In this document: in pieces, positions 25,632 to 35,541 of the stretch
Layout of the letters: each line of letters begins with the position of its first letter
Position numbering within the stretch: position 1 is the stretch's first letter
Assembly: GCF_900113735.1 (NCBI RefSeq)
Contig: NZ_FOQM01000011.1
Location: forward strand, 108,086-172,085
Direction of reading: 5' to 3'
DNA from: Bradyrhizobium sp. Gha
Lineage (GTDB): Bacteria; Pseudomonadota; Alphaproteobacteria; Rhizobiales; Xanthobacteraceae
Length of the DNA: 64,000 bases
Translations under genes and position numbers: made by a program
Notes under the pieces: generated by a model
Seen by the model: only the letters and a program-made list of their open reading frames with translations
Told to the model about the DNA's origin: nothing
Database searches by the model: none

Positions 25632-26694
25632 TGCGCCTCCCCTTGAGGCTCGGGCCGAAATAACCGACGCGTTCTCGCTCGCCCAGCACGAGGCTGATCA
25701 AGCCGAGAGGACGGAATAGAATGACGAGTAACAGCAGAACGCCCAGGATGATCGGCCAGATATCGCGATAGTTGTCGGAGAGCCAAAAGCTGAGGCCCTC
25801 GACAATCGCTGTGCCGATGACGGCACCGATCAACGTCCCGGAGCCGCCGAATAAGACGTAGAGCACGACCTGGGTCGACATCACAACGCCCAGCATGTTG
25901 GTCCAAACAAACCCCTCGTGGAACGCATAGAGGCTGCCCGCCGTACCTGCAATCGCGCCGCTGATTGCAAATATGATCGCCTTCAAATGCTGCGCTTTGT
26001 ACCCGAAGAAGGCGATACGCTGTTCGTTCTCGCGCAATCCCGCCAGGGCGAGCCCAAACTGCGATCGCACCAGAAATCGCGACAGAAGGTAGATTAGAAC
26101 GAGAATGGCGAGCACCAAGTAGTAAAAACCAGGTCCCTCGTTCAGCTCGTGCGCACCGATTGTCATCGGTTGGATCGAAGGAATACCGTTCTGACCGCCA
26201 AGATATTGAGACCCTCGCGCCAACCGATCAGCGGCATAAGCTCCGGTCATGGTGCCCAGCGAAACGAAGACCACACTGGAGGGGTGACGACCCAAAAGAA
26301 GGAAGCCCGCCAGCAAGAGTGCCGCTACAAAACCTACAAGAGTTCCGACGGGAAGAACGGCAAAAATCGATCCGACCCCGAAGTCGCGTGAAAGCAGCGC
26401 CACAGCGTAGCCGGCCATCCCGAAGAACAACGACTGACCCAAGCTCAAGATTCCTGCATAGCCCCACACCAGGTCGAACGACAACGCGAAGAGGCACAGA
26501 ATGAGCACCCGTGTCGCATAGACGGTGATGTAATCCCGCAGGAAGAGGGGTGCGATCAAAGCGGCAATCAGCAATGCCAGTTCGAGACTCGGAAGCCTTC
26601 GCCCGAGAAAGGCGGATGCCTTGACGGGCGAAGGAGCAGCTTCAAGGACGCTTGGCGTGGGCTGTATGCCAGTGCCGGTCGAAGACATCAGCAC
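25618..26694 (-). CDS. ABC transporter permease, LivM/UrtC-like
   Basis: The 358-aa inner-membrane protein has about ten hydrophobic segments and the LivM-type motif FALSFDLVWGYAGILSLGQSLFFGMAGY, of which SLGQSLFFGMAGY is diagnostic. The N-terminal 35 residues are soluble. Start at 26694 overlaps the upstream binding-protein stop by 7 bp. Confidence 0.92.
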   Translation of the reverse strand: MLMSSTGTGIQPTPSVLEAAPSPVKASAFLGRRLPSLELALLIAALIAPLFLRDYITVYATRVLILCLFALSFDLVWGYAGILSLGQSLFFGMAGYAVALLSRDFGVGSIFAVLPVGTLVGFVAALLLAGFLLLGRHPSSVVFVSLGTMTGAYAADRLARGSQYLGGQNGIPSIQPMTIGAHELNEGPGFYYLVLAILVLIYLLSRFLVRSQFGLALAGLRENEQRIAFFGYKAQHLKAIIFAISGAIAGTAGSLYAFHEGFVWTNMLGVVMSTQVVLYVLFGGSGTLIGAVIGTAIVEGLSFWLSDNYRDIWPIILGVLLLLVILFRPLGLISLVLGERERVGYFGPSLKGRRNAAS

Positions 26695-27908
26695 TCCTTC
26701 GGATCGACCAAGCCGGCGCTACGCGCAACAATCTCGTATTGGCCACCCTTTGCCACCCCGATGTACATGTTCATCTTGCAGTGGCGCTTGCCGGGCGCCA
26801 TCTCGGCAGGTCCGCCCGGTCCTTCCGCAATTTTGGCGTGGTTGAGGGCGGCGGCGACCGCGTCGCGGTCAATCGTCCCTGCTTCCTTCACCGCAGCTTC
26901 CCACAGTTTCAGTCCGCGGTAGGTGCCTGTAGCGGCGCTACCTGCCGAGAACCGGAATTTGGCAGGGAACTGCTTATCGTAGGCCGATTGAATCCTGGCG
27001 CTCACTGGATCGTCCGCCGCGAGCACCTTGTAATAGTCGAGGCTGCTCGCAAGTCCTTCAATCTCGTGGGCCTGGTTCATCTCCAGGAAGTTTTCGTCGT
27101 AGTAGACGCACCCCAGCCGCCCGCCGTTTTTGGAGAAGCCTGCTTGATAAAGCTGCTTGAAGAACGGGCTAACGCCTGGCGGGACAATGGCATTGAAAAC
27201 CACGTCTACCTTGTTGGATATGATGCGGCTAACGGTCGAAGAAAAGTCGATCTGATCGAGCGGGTAGTATTCTTCAAAGACAATCTCGCCGCCGCTGCTC
27301 TCGATCACCTTGCGCGCGTAGGCGTTGATGGTCTGTGGCCAAACGTAGTTGGAGCCAGGCAGCGCGAAGCGCTTGCCACCATTTTTGATCAACCAGGGAA
27401 TGAATTGGTCGCAATTTTGAGCTGGTACCGGTCCGGTGCAAAACAAGTAGGGCGTGCACTCCTTGCCTTCGTAACCCTCCGGGTAGATATAGAGCGTCTT
27501 GCCGCGAGAGATAATGACATCCTTGATCGCATTGCGCATCGAGCTCGAGATGCCGCCAATCACCAGGTCAACCTTGTCTCGCTGAATGAGCTTACGGACA
27601 TTTCCCACAGCAACGGATTCGTCGGAGGCAGTATCCTCGATCAGGAGCTCGATCGGGCGTCCCAACAGGCCACCGGAGTCATTGATTTCCTTTACCAGCA
27701 TGCGAGCCACGTTGGCGTCGGTATTGCCAGCAAAGCCGAGTGACCCGGTAAGATCGGTAGCAATGCCGAGCCTAATTGGTCCTTCCGAAGCATTTGCCCA
27801 GTCCGGACGGATCACCCAGCTGCCAGGACCAACCGCGATAGCCGCGGATGCGAGAGCGACATTGCCGAGAAAGCGGCGGCGGCTCAGCTGTCGATTGGTG
27901 TTGATCAT
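26688..27908 (-). CDS. ABC transporter binding protein, Peripla_BP_5, copy 2
   Basis: ATG at 27908 gives 406 aa starting MINTNRQLSRRRFLGNV, a Tat signal. It sits inside the transporter operon between the two permease genes and overlaps both by a few bases, an arrangement that argues this is the original operon copy. It differs from the protein at 21507-22727 at scattered positions, mostly conservative (for example IYPEGYEGKE versus IYPQAYEGRE). The upstream extension to 28013 overlaps the permease gene and is not used. Confidence 0.92.
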   Translation of the reverse strand: MINTNRQLSRRRFLGNVALASAAIAVGPGSWVIRPDWANASEGPIRLGIATDLTGSLGFAGNTDANVARMLVKEINDSGGLLGRPIELLIEDTASDESVAVGNVRKLIQRDKVDLVIGGISSSMRNAIKDVIISRGKTLYIYPEGYEGKECTPYLFCTGPVPAQNCDQFIPWLIKNGGKRFALPGSNYVWPQTINAYARKVIESSGGEIVFEEYYPLDQIDFSSTVSRIISNKVDVVFNAIVPPGVSPFFKQLYQAGFSKNGGRLGCVYYDENFLEMNQAHEIEGLASSLDYYKVLAADDPVSARIQSAYDKQFPAKFRFSAGSAATGTYRGLKLWEAAVKEAGTIDRDAVAAALNHAKIAEGPGGPAEMAPGKRHCKMNMYIGVAKGGQYEIVARSAGLVDPKEC

Positions 27909-28768
27909 CGGTTGACCCCTCTTCCTGAAATGAGGCCCTGCGGCCTGAGCTTGATGAAAATGATAGCGAGCACGAACACCAGAACGTCGGCGATCACCGG
28001 TGACATCAGCCAAGGCAGCCAGGCGCTGAACGTGCCGATGAGGCTGGCGCCAGCAACCGGCCCTGCGAAGGAGCCGACGCCGCCGACCATCACGGCAACA
28101 AACCCTTGGATGAGAAAGCGGATGCCGAGATCGGCGAACAGGGAAAACACCGGCACGATCAACGCGCCGGCAAGGCCCGCGAGCGCAGCACCAAATGCAA
28201 AGGTGGCACTGTAGATCATGCTAGTGGAGATGCCCGCCGCACGCGCCAGGGACGGGTTCTCCAGCGAAGCGCGGACCCGCAGCCCGAACGAGGTGTAGGC
28301 GAGCAGTGCATGGCTCGCGGCCATCACCAGCAAAGTGATAGTGACAATGACGCCGCGCCACGTGGCGAAGTGCAGACTACCAATGCTGATCGAGCCACTG
28401 ATTGGCTCCGGCACCGAGAGGTAGAGTCCGCCGGTCAGGCCGCGCACGGATTCGCGAATGATCAGCCCGAGCGCATAGGTGCCAAGCATGGCGACGATTG
28501 GAGCGGCATAAAACCGCCGTACCACGAGCTTTTCCAGTACGAACCCAAGCGCGCCGACCGCGACGGGCGCGGCGAGTATGCCGAACGGGACCGGCAAACC
28601 AACGCTGTGCACGAGATAAGTGAAGTAGGCGCCGAGCAGCACGAACTCGCCCTGGGCAAAGTTGAAGATACCCATCATGCTGGCAATGATCCCGAGACCG
28701 AGCACAACCAGCACCACGATGGCGCCAAAACTCAGGATTTCGAATGACGCGATAAGGAGCGTATCCAT
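27905..28768 (-). CDS. ABC transporter permease, LivH/UrtB-like
   Basis: ATG at 28768 gives 287 aa (MDTLLIASFEILSFGAIVVL) with about eight membrane segments and the LivH motif GIFNFAQGEFVLLGAYFTYL. Its stop overlaps the next gene's ATG by four bases (ATGA). It is the first gene of the operon livH-like, binding protein, livM-like, livG-like, livF-like, amidohydrolase, binding protein. A TGGGTA-type direct repeat lies 229 bp upstream. Confidence 0.92.
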   Translation of the reverse strand: MDTLLIASFEILSFGAIVVLVVLGLGIIASMMGIFNFAQGEFVLLGAYFTYLVHSVGLPVPFGILAAPVAVGALGFVLEKLVVRRFYAAPIVAMLGTYALGLIIRESVRGLTGGLYLSVPEPISGSISIGSLHFATWRGVIVTITLLVMAASHALLAYTSFGLRVRASLENPSLARAAGISTSMIYSATFAFGAALAGLAGALIVPVFSLFADLGIRFLIQGFVAVMVGGVGSFAGPVAGASLIGTFSAWLPWLMSPVIADVLVFVLAIIFIKLRPQGLISGRGVNR

Positions 28769-28996
28769 TGCCGCTGCGTCACATTCCCTGGGATTGCGAG
28801 CGCAGCCTCTTCGCGTCCACTGCTGCAATGCGTGAACTACTCGTTGGAATGCGATGGGCTGCTGTCACAAGAGCGCTCCTGGAAGGTCATCCCGGCAATG
28901 GGAGTTGCAGGCGATGTTGGGCTTCGCGAGCGGCCCGCCTGTCCTCTTCATTCACGACATGCAGCGGGAGATTGCCTAGAGAAAGGTAGGAAGATC

Positions 28997-29012
28997 TGAG
29001 TAATGTTGGGTA
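28997..29012. promoter_or_regulatory. TGGGTA direct-repeat motif, transporter operon
   Basis: TGAGTA (28997) and TGGGTA (29007) are spaced 10 bp start to start, one helical turn, with one mismatch in the first half. A partial further repeat follows (TAATGTTA). It lies upstream of the LivH-type gene in the same orientation as copies before the 35531 and 48563 genes. Confidence 0.5.
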
Positions 29013-29744
29013 ATGTTAGCTGGGCGGATGAAATTGCGCCCGCACTCATGACAGCTCTCCGGTGACGGCCCACGTTCTTGCCAGCCCAATTTTGAAGCGG
29101 TCGAAGGCGATGGGAGAGCTATCCGTATCTCTGACTGGGACCCGAACGGGCGCAATCGCGTGCCGCGCCAACGATACCGAACCATCGAAGCAAACCAGAC
29201 GAGAAGATGCACCAGATGACGATGGCCGCTTATGGTTCATCCGCACCAAAACGACGAAGTCATTTCGTCCAACGTAGCGCGCCAAAGAGGCCGCAAACAT
29301 GTCCTAGGACATTTCAAGCAACTCGTCGGACGCGAGCGGCTGGTTATAGTGCTTTTCTCAGCCGACAACCGCTGGTGGATTGCTTGACCTACCAATCCAC
29401 ATCCCCCGGGCCGTTGGGAACTTTCCCCGGCGAGCTTTGATGCACCTTAGCCTTCGCTCGCGTGTACACCTGCTGCCGCATCGATCCAGATCCAAGCCAC
29501 TCCCTCCAACCGCCACTGCGGCTATCGCGCGGTCCAGCAGGAGCTGCGCAGCGATCCCTTGCGATTTCGAGAGCCTTCTGAGCCCTCAATTGGAATGCGT
29601 GAAAACCGGGGCCAATCGCCACCTCAGATTCTCTATCTCTTCCCGGACCCCCAGCACTTGAAGAGCTTGCCATCGGCGGGGATATCAGTACCCCTTGCCA
29701 GGGATATCATTAAATATTACTTTATGAGGAAAGAGGAACCTGGC
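29013..29744. other. No supported gene
   Basis: Several short frames overlap here on both strands without ribosome sites or family features. One minus-strand frame (29046-29300) has a protein-like look but cannot be assigned. Confidence 0.4.
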
Positions 29745-30023
29745 ATGGCAACCAGCTACACCATCGGGAAGCACTACGAGACCTTCATCAAGGACCTTGT
29801 CGATAGCGGCCGCTACAGTACAGCCAGTGAGGTCATGCGTGATGGCCTGCGCCTGATCGAAGAACGCGAGGAGCGTCGCAAGGCGAAGCTTGAGGCCTTG
29901 CGCGCTGCCGTTCAGGAAGGGCTGGACAGCGGCCCGGCCGATCCGTTCGAGCCCGGCGAACTGGTCGAGCGGGTCAAGGCCCGAGGACGTGAACGGCTGA
30001 AAGCCAGCAAGCGTGGCGGGTAA
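29745..30023 (+). CDS. parD: ParD-family antitoxin
   Basis: ATG at 29745 follows AGAGGAAC and gives 92 aa. The N-terminal half (SYTIGKHYETFIKDLVDSGR...STASEVMRDGLRLIEERE) is a ribbon-helix-helix DNA-binding domain typical of ParD/CC2985. The C-terminal tail is charged and likely disordered, wrapping the toxin. The toxin gene overlaps by 11 bp. The AT-rich stretch TAAATATTACTTTATGAGG just upstream may hold the autoregulated promoter. Confidence 0.9.
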   Translation: MATSYTIGKHYETFIKDLVDSGRYSTASEVMRDGLRLIEEREERRKAKLEALRAAVQEGLDSGPADPFEPGELVERVKARGRERLKASKRGG

Positions 30024-30309
30024 TCTGGCCAGGCGTCCTCGGGTTGAAACCGACCTTGAGGAAATCTGGCTCTTCATCGCATCAGACAACATCACGGCGG
30101 CGGATCGTCTCATCGACCGGATCGGCAACACGTTTCAGATGCTCGCCGAGAATCCGCAGGCTGGCCGCCAACGTCCTGAACTGGGTAGAAGCATCCGCAG
30201 CTTCGCGGTTGGCAATTACGTGGTGTTCTACGAAGCATTCCCGAATGGCGCCGAAATCGTCCGGGTACTGCATGGTGCCCGGGATATTGCACCGGCCGAT
30301 CTCGATTAA
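30013..30309 (+). CDS. parE: ParE/RelE-family toxin
   Basis: GTG at 30013 lies within the antitoxin gene and gives 98 aa. The family pattern is clear: RPRVETDLEEIWLFIASDNITAADRLIDRI, GRQRPELGRSIRSFAVGNYVVFYEA, and VRVLHGARDI. ParE toxins poison gyrase. Both genes appear intact, so the module may be active and could stabilise this region. Confidence 0.9.
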   Translation: MAGNLARRPRVETDLEEIWLFIASDNITAADRLIDRIGNTFQMLAENPQAGRQRPELGRSIRSFAVGNYVVFYEAFPNGAEIVRVLHGARDIAPADLD

Positions 30310-30763
30310 GCTGTGATTTTCAGCGGGTAACCTTTCAATTCAGTTCAACCATCGATCAATCAACCTTTCGGTCCGTCCGGGACAAGGAGAATCCAGGTCT
30401 GTTTTTCGCAGAGGCCGCGAGTCACTCTGCCCCGCGAAATCGCCGACGCTATCGCCAACCATGATCGGATCAAGCAGGAGCTTGGCACAGCAGAGGAAAC
30501 CCCTCTCAGACAACAAGCCGAGCAGGCGCCGCGTGCAGGAAGCCATCTCGCACGCTGCGCCGTCCAAAGATTTGTTTGAGCCGCTTTCGAGGTAGAGCCA
30601 GTCTGCGTCGCCGGGTCGCAACTAGGGACGAACCCGGCAGCCTATTCCTCCTGCGGCTCGCCCTGCGGCCGTAGCAGACTGAGCAATGATCAAAATGGTC
30701 TCGGATGGTGCGCTGAGGCCAACAGCGAACTTTTGGCATTGGCAGAACGAAGGCAGCGGGACT
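30310..30763. other. Possible gene remnant, unassigned
   Basis: A plus-strand frame from about 30400 reads LPREIADAIANHDRIKQELG and continues for some 50 residues with protein-like composition before a stop, with no start codon or ribosome site. It may be debris of a larger gene. Confidence 0.25.
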
Positions 30764-31123
30764 CTATTTGATCAGATTGCCTGTTTTCGTTGGTGCTTTG
30801 CGCAAGTTCGCGCTGGCGGTTACATCAGATGAGGCGAGCCCCTTTGTTCGGCGAGTAAAGAGCATTCGGATCTCGAAATCTGCGGCCCAAAGGTTTCCAC
30901 AGTCTTTGGTCGTAAGCTCATGGTCGAGCTGTTTGTAGATTGATAGATCGTTTTTCAAATCTTCTTTGTCGACCACCTTCAGCATCGCACTCGCCACCGG
31001 TCCTTCTTGCGAACACATTATGCCAACGATTAATTTCGTTCGCGCGCCCGGATCATCCCCGCCGTTTAGTCGGCCGGCAACGTACGGAAATGAAGTAGAA
31101 TTCCATCTTCGCCTAGGCTCCAC
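30764..31123 (-). CDS. Hypothetical protein (up to 119 aa)
   Basis: The frame from 31123 ends NLRKAPTKTGNLIK at 30764. The central part (LKVVDKEDLKNDLSIYKQLD) is charged and helical and looks like real protein; the first 30 residues less so, and an internal ATG (MCSQEGPV) is possible. No family recognised, no clear ribosome site. It stands alone between remnants. Confidence 0.3.
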   Translation of the reverse strand: MEPRRRWNSTSFPYVAGRLNGGDDPGARTKLIVGIMCSQEGPVASAMLKVVDKEDLKNDLSIYKQLDHELTTKDCGNLWAADFEIRMLFTRRTKGLASSDVTASANLRKAPTKTGNLIK

Positions 31124-31656
31124 AGCCGGACAGTACGTCGACGCTCACTTGCGCCCAAAATTATTTTCCCGAGCCTAAAAGGCTGACTTCTCGATTGAAA
31201 GACTTGGAAAAGTTACTCGGATCGCGTGTCAAGTGAGCCTTGAATAGAGGCTGTGACCGTAACACCGCGACTTGATGAAGGCGAGGAGACCTAGCTGGAT
31301 CAGCATCACCGTAGGAAATATCACGCCGACCAGGCGAAAACCGAAGGTGGCTTGCGCTCAGGGCACCGCCTTTTTGAAGGCATCGGCCTTGTTACCGCGC
31401 ACCATGTCCTTGCTGATTTGCCAGCAGGATGCAGCGCAGCTTTACACGCCAAGCGCGCCTGGAAATACGTTCAACGTAGTGCCGGCCAGGCGAAAATGTC
31501 CATATCGTGTTCTTATGATTTTAGAGCACGATGTGCCTGAAAGCGATTATCTCAACCTTCCTATAGTCCGAATGTGTCTTTGCATTAATCCGCGTCGCAC
31601 GCCTTTGCTTTGCCGGAAGTCAGTCGTCGCAGGGCGAACAGGAGAGAACATTCGGC
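31124..31656. other. No intact gene; possible membrane-protein remnant
   Basis: On the minus strand around 31260-31410 a frame reads FGFRLVGVIFPTVMLIQLGL, a membrane-like segment, after a stop codon. No start or partner frame can be joined with confidence. Confidence 0.25.
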
Positions 31657-33432
31657 TTACGCTTGCGCTGCCGCCGCGGGCTGTCCCTGTCGCGCCGACC
31701 GTACGATGCTGTCGACCGCGCGGTAGGCAAACACAATGGCCGGGCCGATCGTAATGCCCGCCCCAGGATAAATTCCGCGCATCGGCGAGGTCATGTCGTT
31801 GCCGCAGGCGTAGAGACCTGCGATCGGCGCCCCATTTCCATTCAGGACCTGGCCCTCTGCATCGGTCGAAAGGCCGGTGGCTGTTCCAAGCGTTGCCGGG
31901 ACAATTGGGAGCGCGATGAATGGGCCGTTTTTGATAGGCCCAAGGTTCGGGTTTTTCCTTCCAACCGCCGGATCTCCTAGGGTACGGTTGAAAGTTGATT
32001 CACCGCGGTTGAAGAGCGGATCGCGTCCTTCAGCCGCGTGGGCATTGTGTTCTTCAACAGTCTTTTGGAGCTGATTAGGATCGAGCCCCAATTCGCCCGC
32101 AAGCTCCGCAATGGTCCGGCCGATCTCGATGTAGCCCAAACGGGCATACTTCTTGATGCTCAATGTCCATGGCCAGGGCAGCAGGTGTCCCATGCCCCTG
32201 AGGCGGACGAAATCCTTGTCGCAGATGAAGTAGAACCGCTTGTCCGCCGGATAACCGTTGTTGAACATGGCAAGGCAGATATCATGGTACGAATTGGATT
32301 CATTGACGAAGCGCTTGGCATCTGGTCCGACGGCGATGACACCTGGACGGCCACGATCGAGCCAGCCGTACGGGACAACTTGCGAGGAGCGACCGTTCCT
32401 GAGTATTGACACCGGCGTCCAGAAGCCGCTCGAAGCAACGTCGTTATCGATTGCAGCCCCGAGCTTGCCTGCGAGCGCAAGACCATCACCCGTGACATCG
32501 CGGTGCGCCAGCGTATCATTGTGCTGGTGAGCTCCACTGAGCCGAGCGCGCAGTTGACCGTTCCGCGCAAAGCCACCCGTTGCCAAGACCACTCCGTGCG
32601 AGGCGCGGACGCGAAGATCTGCGCCATCCCGCTTGACGATTGCGCCAGTAACTCTCCCTCCCTCTCTCGACAGTTCTATCGCCGGACAGCGCAGCCAGAT
32701 TTCAACGCCATATCTGCGCAGGCTGACCAATAGCCGCGCGATCAGCGCATTCCCGCCACTGAGTTCAGTGCCCCTCCTGTACCGCAGCCGATCGCCTGCG
32801 TAGCGACTGACCCGGCGCAGCACGTGCTTGAGCGAGGCAGCCGACTGTAAGGGATTGAGGAAGTTTCTGACCTCGCCGGATGAAATCATCATGCCGCCGA
32901 GCACCACGCGGATCGGATCACCGATCAAATCGAAATCCTTGCCGAGAAGCCGTCCATCGTAAGGCGCAGGACTCAGCGCCCGGCCCTTGTCGACCCCGCC
33001 GATCTGGTTTGAATGATAATCGGGAGCGGAGGCCAGGGTGAACTTGACTTCACTTCCATTCTCCAGGCTGGCGAGCGCTGTTGGACCGTCTTCAAGATAG
33101 GCGTCGACGTACTCGGGGCGATAATAGCTGCCAAGTTCGTGTTGCAGATAGCTCTTCGCCTTCGCGATCGAATCATCAACATTCGCCGCCCGGGCCTGCA
33201 TTGAGCATGGAACCCAGATCATGCCGTTCGAGAGGGCGGTCGTCCCACCGAGCTTGGCAGACTTTTCGCAGACCGTGACGCGAAGTCCAGCCTTTGCTGC
33301 ATAGAGCGCTGCGGACAGTCCGGCCGCGCCGCTGCCGATCACGAGCACGTCCGTCTCCCAATCCTGAGATGGTTTGCTCGCTTTAGAGGACGGAGCTGTA
33401 TTGGGTTTGAATTTGGTGATCGGGCTATTCAT
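31657..33432 (-). CDS. FAD-dependent oxidoreductase, KstD/fumarate-reductase type
   Basis: This 591-aa flavoprotein has the dinucleotide-binding motif VLVIGSGAAGLSAALYAA (about residues 29-46), VCEKSAKLGGTTALSNG, a second FAD segment GVVLATGGFARN and the C-terminal GLYACGNDMTSPMRGIYPGAG. This is the 3-ketosteroid dehydrogenase/fumarate-reductase flavoprotein layout. No signal peptide. It overlaps the TIM-barrel gene before it by 8 bp, so it is the third gene of an operon with the Tm-1-like and TIM-barrel genes. Substrate unknown; pairing with those proteins is unusual. Confidence 0.85.
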   Translation of the reverse strand: MNSPITKFKPNTAPSSKASKPSQDWETDVLVIGSGAAGLSAALYAAKAGLRVTVCEKSAKLGGTTALSNGMIWVPCSMQARAANVDDSIAKAKSYLQHELGSYYRPEYVDAYLEDGPTALASLENGSEVKFTLASAPDYHSNQIGGVDKGRALSPAPYDGRLLGKDFDLIGDPIRVVLGGMMISSGEVRNFLNPLQSAASLKHVLRRVSRYAGDRLRYRRGTELSGGNALIARLLVSLRRYGVEIWLRCPAIELSREGGRVTGAIVKRDGADLRVRASHGVVLATGGFARNGQLRARLSGAHQHNDTLAHRDVTGDGLALAGKLGAAIDNDVASSGFWTPVSILRNGRSSQVVPYGWLDRGRPGVIAVGPDAKRFVNESNSYHDICLAMFNNGYPADKRFYFICDKDFVRLRGMGHLLPWPWTLSIKKYARLGYIEIGRTIAELAGELGLDPNQLQKTVEEHNAHAAEGRDPLFNRGESTFNRTLGDPAVGRKNPNLGPIKNGPFIALPIVPATLGTATGLSTDAEGQVLNGNGAPIAGLYACGNDMTSPMRGIYPGAGITIGPAIVFAYRAVDSIVRSARQGQPAAAAQA

Positions 33433-34288
33433 TCGTGTCTCGGTGCGGATTCTGGTGAGGATGCTGATGCTTTCGCGGGAGCGGAACGGCTTTGAATTCT
33501 TCGGCCGCAGCCCTCACTGCCCGCTCGATCGGGATGCGTTCGATGGAGGAGGCGCCAACAAAGCCGACACATCCGGTCGATCGGTAGGCTTTCGAGGTAT
33601 CCTGGGGCTCAGCGATTGCCCCGCCGTGGCAAAGAAGGATCACGTCCGGGCGGACCGCTTGAGCCGCAGCATTGATCTCATTGATGCGCCTGATGGCCTC
33701 TTCGATCGATTGTCCCTCCTCATGCCCCACAAGCCCGCCGCGCGTTGCGCCGACATGTGGGACGATGCAGTCGGCTCCCGCGGTTGCCATCGCTTTGGCG
33801 TCGTGCGGACTCGCGACATAGGCGAGCGAGAAGATGTTCTTCTTACGGGCCGCCGCGATCATCTCAACCTCGCGCTCAAAGCCGAGCCCGACGCGGCCTC
33901 GCCGCTCGCGCCACTTCTCGCCCATCGTTGAAATGGTTGGGTAGTTGATCACGCCCGAGAAGCCGGCAGCCCAGAACTTATCCAGTAGATCATCGAGGTC
34001 GAGCCGGAGAGGGTCCCAAGCCTCAATCCCGCCGATGACAGGAACAGAGGAGACAACGTTGCGTATCTCCGCGGCGAGCTCGAGGGTGCGCGCATTGGAA
34101 TCGCCGATCCGGCTCGTCGGCAATCCCATCAACCTCGACAGCCCGGTGCTGTAGACCACAAGCATGTCGGCCCCACCGAGAGATGCGCATTTTGCGACGA
34201 GCCCGCAACTGCTTGCCGCGGCAAGAACTGCCTTTCCGGCAGCAACTTGAGCTGTGATCTTTGCGAGTATTTCGGTTCGATCAAACAT
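33425..34288 (-). CDS. TIM-barrel PEP-hydrolase-like signal protein
   Basis: ATG at 34288 gives 287 aa (MFDRTEILAKITAQVAAGKA). The fold is that of the phosphoenolpyruvate-hydrolase-like TIM-barrel family (Pfam PF09370): GGADMLVVYSTGLSRLMGLP, PVIGGIEAWDP, GFSGVINYPTI, HVGATRGGLVG and LCHGGAI. The same domain forms the C-terminal half of plant Tm-1 proteins. The start overlaps the stop of the UPF0261 gene by 8 bp, so the two Tm-1 halves are adjacent genes here. The tail is His/Pro-rich. Biochemical role not settled; possibly a breakdown enzyme or ligand sensor. Confidence 0.82.
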   Translation of the reverse strand: MFDRTEILAKITAQVAAGKAVLAAASSCGLVAKCASLGGADMLVVYSTGLSRLMGLPTSRIGDSNARTLELAAEIRNVVSSVPVIGGIEAWDPLRLDLDDLLDKFWAAGFSGVINYPTISTMGEKWRERRGRVGLGFEREVEMIAAARKKNIFSLAYVASPHDAKAMATAGADCIVPHVGATRGGLVGHEEGQSIEEAIRRINEINAAAQAVRPDVILLCHGGAIAEPQDTSKAYRSTGCVGFVGASSIERIPIERAVRAAAEEFKAVPLPRKHQHPHQNPHRDTNE

Positions 34289-35531
34289 CCGCACGGAACG
34301 ACCCTCCTGCCGTCAATCGTTCGACGATCCACGACGACGCCGCTTCCGCAAATTCCGGATCGTTAATGTGACAATCCAACTCGCGGGCGCTGATCGAGGG
34401 CGGTAGGTTTTGCCTGACTGCGTCGAACCAGGCTCTATCGGCTTCCGGATTTCGAAAGATGCCACCGTCCCGGTCATAGTCAGACACCCCCTTGGCCGGC
34501 CACAGCACGACGGCGGGCGCTTTCGCTTGCGCGAGGCGCTCTGCTGTAAGCCTGCCTATGCGCTCGTTCTCCTCAGCGTTCGTGCGCATGAGCGTCGTAA
34601 AGGGCGTATGGGAATAGAATTGGCGGCCCTTGAACTCGGCAGGCACGCTCGAGGGAGGGCCGAAATTCACCATGTCGACGGCCCCCGGGGCGACGAGTTG
34701 CGGAATCATCCGGAGAGAAGCAGCCTTGAGCCGGTCTGGACCTGCACCGGCAGTGCCGCCGACCAGCTCGTCAGCAAGCTCGGTCGTGGTCAGATCGAGC
34801 ACCGCATCGAACTCACCGGCGGATACGAGCTGCTCCATCTTACGTCCCCCGGCGCCGTTGGCCGGAAAGACGATCGCGTCGACCCCTGCCTCTCCGAGCC
34901 GCGCTACGCAGCGATTTGCCGCCGGCGTCGTGACCCCAAAAGCCGTGATTGCAACAGTCTTTTTCTCCCGCCGATCTTGAGCGGGCACATAATGCATCGC
35001 TGCCACTGCCCGCCCTGCATTGTCGAGAACACGTTCGGTGAACGCGTTAATTCCGAAAAGGTCGACCAAGGTCGGATAGAGGATAATGTCATTGTGGAGG
35101 GCTAATTCAGCCAGGAGGGCCGGCCTGGCGCTACTCACCAGCAGTTTCGGAAATCCATATGGTAGATCCGATACAAGTTCACCAAAGACCGCGCTGCCTT
35201 TGCCGCCTGCCACTCCAACGATCGCGTCAATCGCACTTGATCGCAGCAGCTCATTGACCTCCTCACGCGCGCTTTGAGCTATCTCCCGCAAGAGCTCGGC
35301 GGGTGCAGCGACTCGCGCATCGCTACTTCCGGGCTTGCTTCTGGCCCTTCGGTTTGATGTGCCTACATCGATCGTAAGAGTCTTGCGGTCGCACTGTTCG
35401 ATGACGCGCGCGAGATAAGCGGCTTCGCGGCCCTTTGTGTCCAGGGTTGCGACGATCGCGACCTTGCCGGCACGATCGGACGGATGACCATCCCGTATCG
35501 ACGTCTGGTCGTCCGCGCAATGGTTAGACAC
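34281..35531 (-). CDS. Tm-1-like ATP-binding protein (UPF0261)
   Basis: This 416-aa protein has the UPF0261 start KVAIVATLDTKGREAAYLARVIEQ after a 22-aa polar leader, then VGVAGGKGSAVFGELVSDLPYGFPKLLVSS, and later VVLWPAKGVSDYDRDGG, motifs of the ATP-binding N-terminal domain of tomato Tm-1. It heads the operon with the TIM-barrel and flavoprotein genes. An inverted repeat (35542-35571) and a TGGGTA direct repeat (35613-35628) lie just upstream. The bacterial role is unknown. Confidence 0.85.
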   Translation of the reverse strand: MSNHCADDQTSIRDGHPSDRAGKVAIVATLDTKGREAAYLARVIEQCDRKTLTIDVGTSNRRARSKPGSSDARVAAPAELLREIAQSAREEVNELLRSSAIDAIVGVAGGKGSAVFGELVSDLPYGFPKLLVSSARPALLAELALHNDIILYPTLVDLFGINAFTERVLDNAGRAVAAMHYVPAQDRREKKTVAITAFGVTTPAANRCVARLGEAGVDAIVFPANGAGGRKMEQLVSAGEFDAVLDLTTTELADELVGGTAGAGPDRLKAASLRMIPQLVAPGAVDMVNFGPPSSVPAEFKGRQFYSHTPFTTLMRTNAEENERIGRLTAERLAQAKAPAVVLWPAKGVSDYDRDGGIFRNPEADRAWFDAVRQNLPPSISARELDCHINDPEFAEAASSWIVERLTAGGSFRADV

Positions 35532-35541
35532 GATCTTCCTC

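Noticed and set aside
26652..27743. Long plus-strand frame (363 aa) opposite a binding-protein gene
   Set aside because: It is the antisense shadow of the well-supported Tat-exported binding protein and has no ribosome site or family motif.
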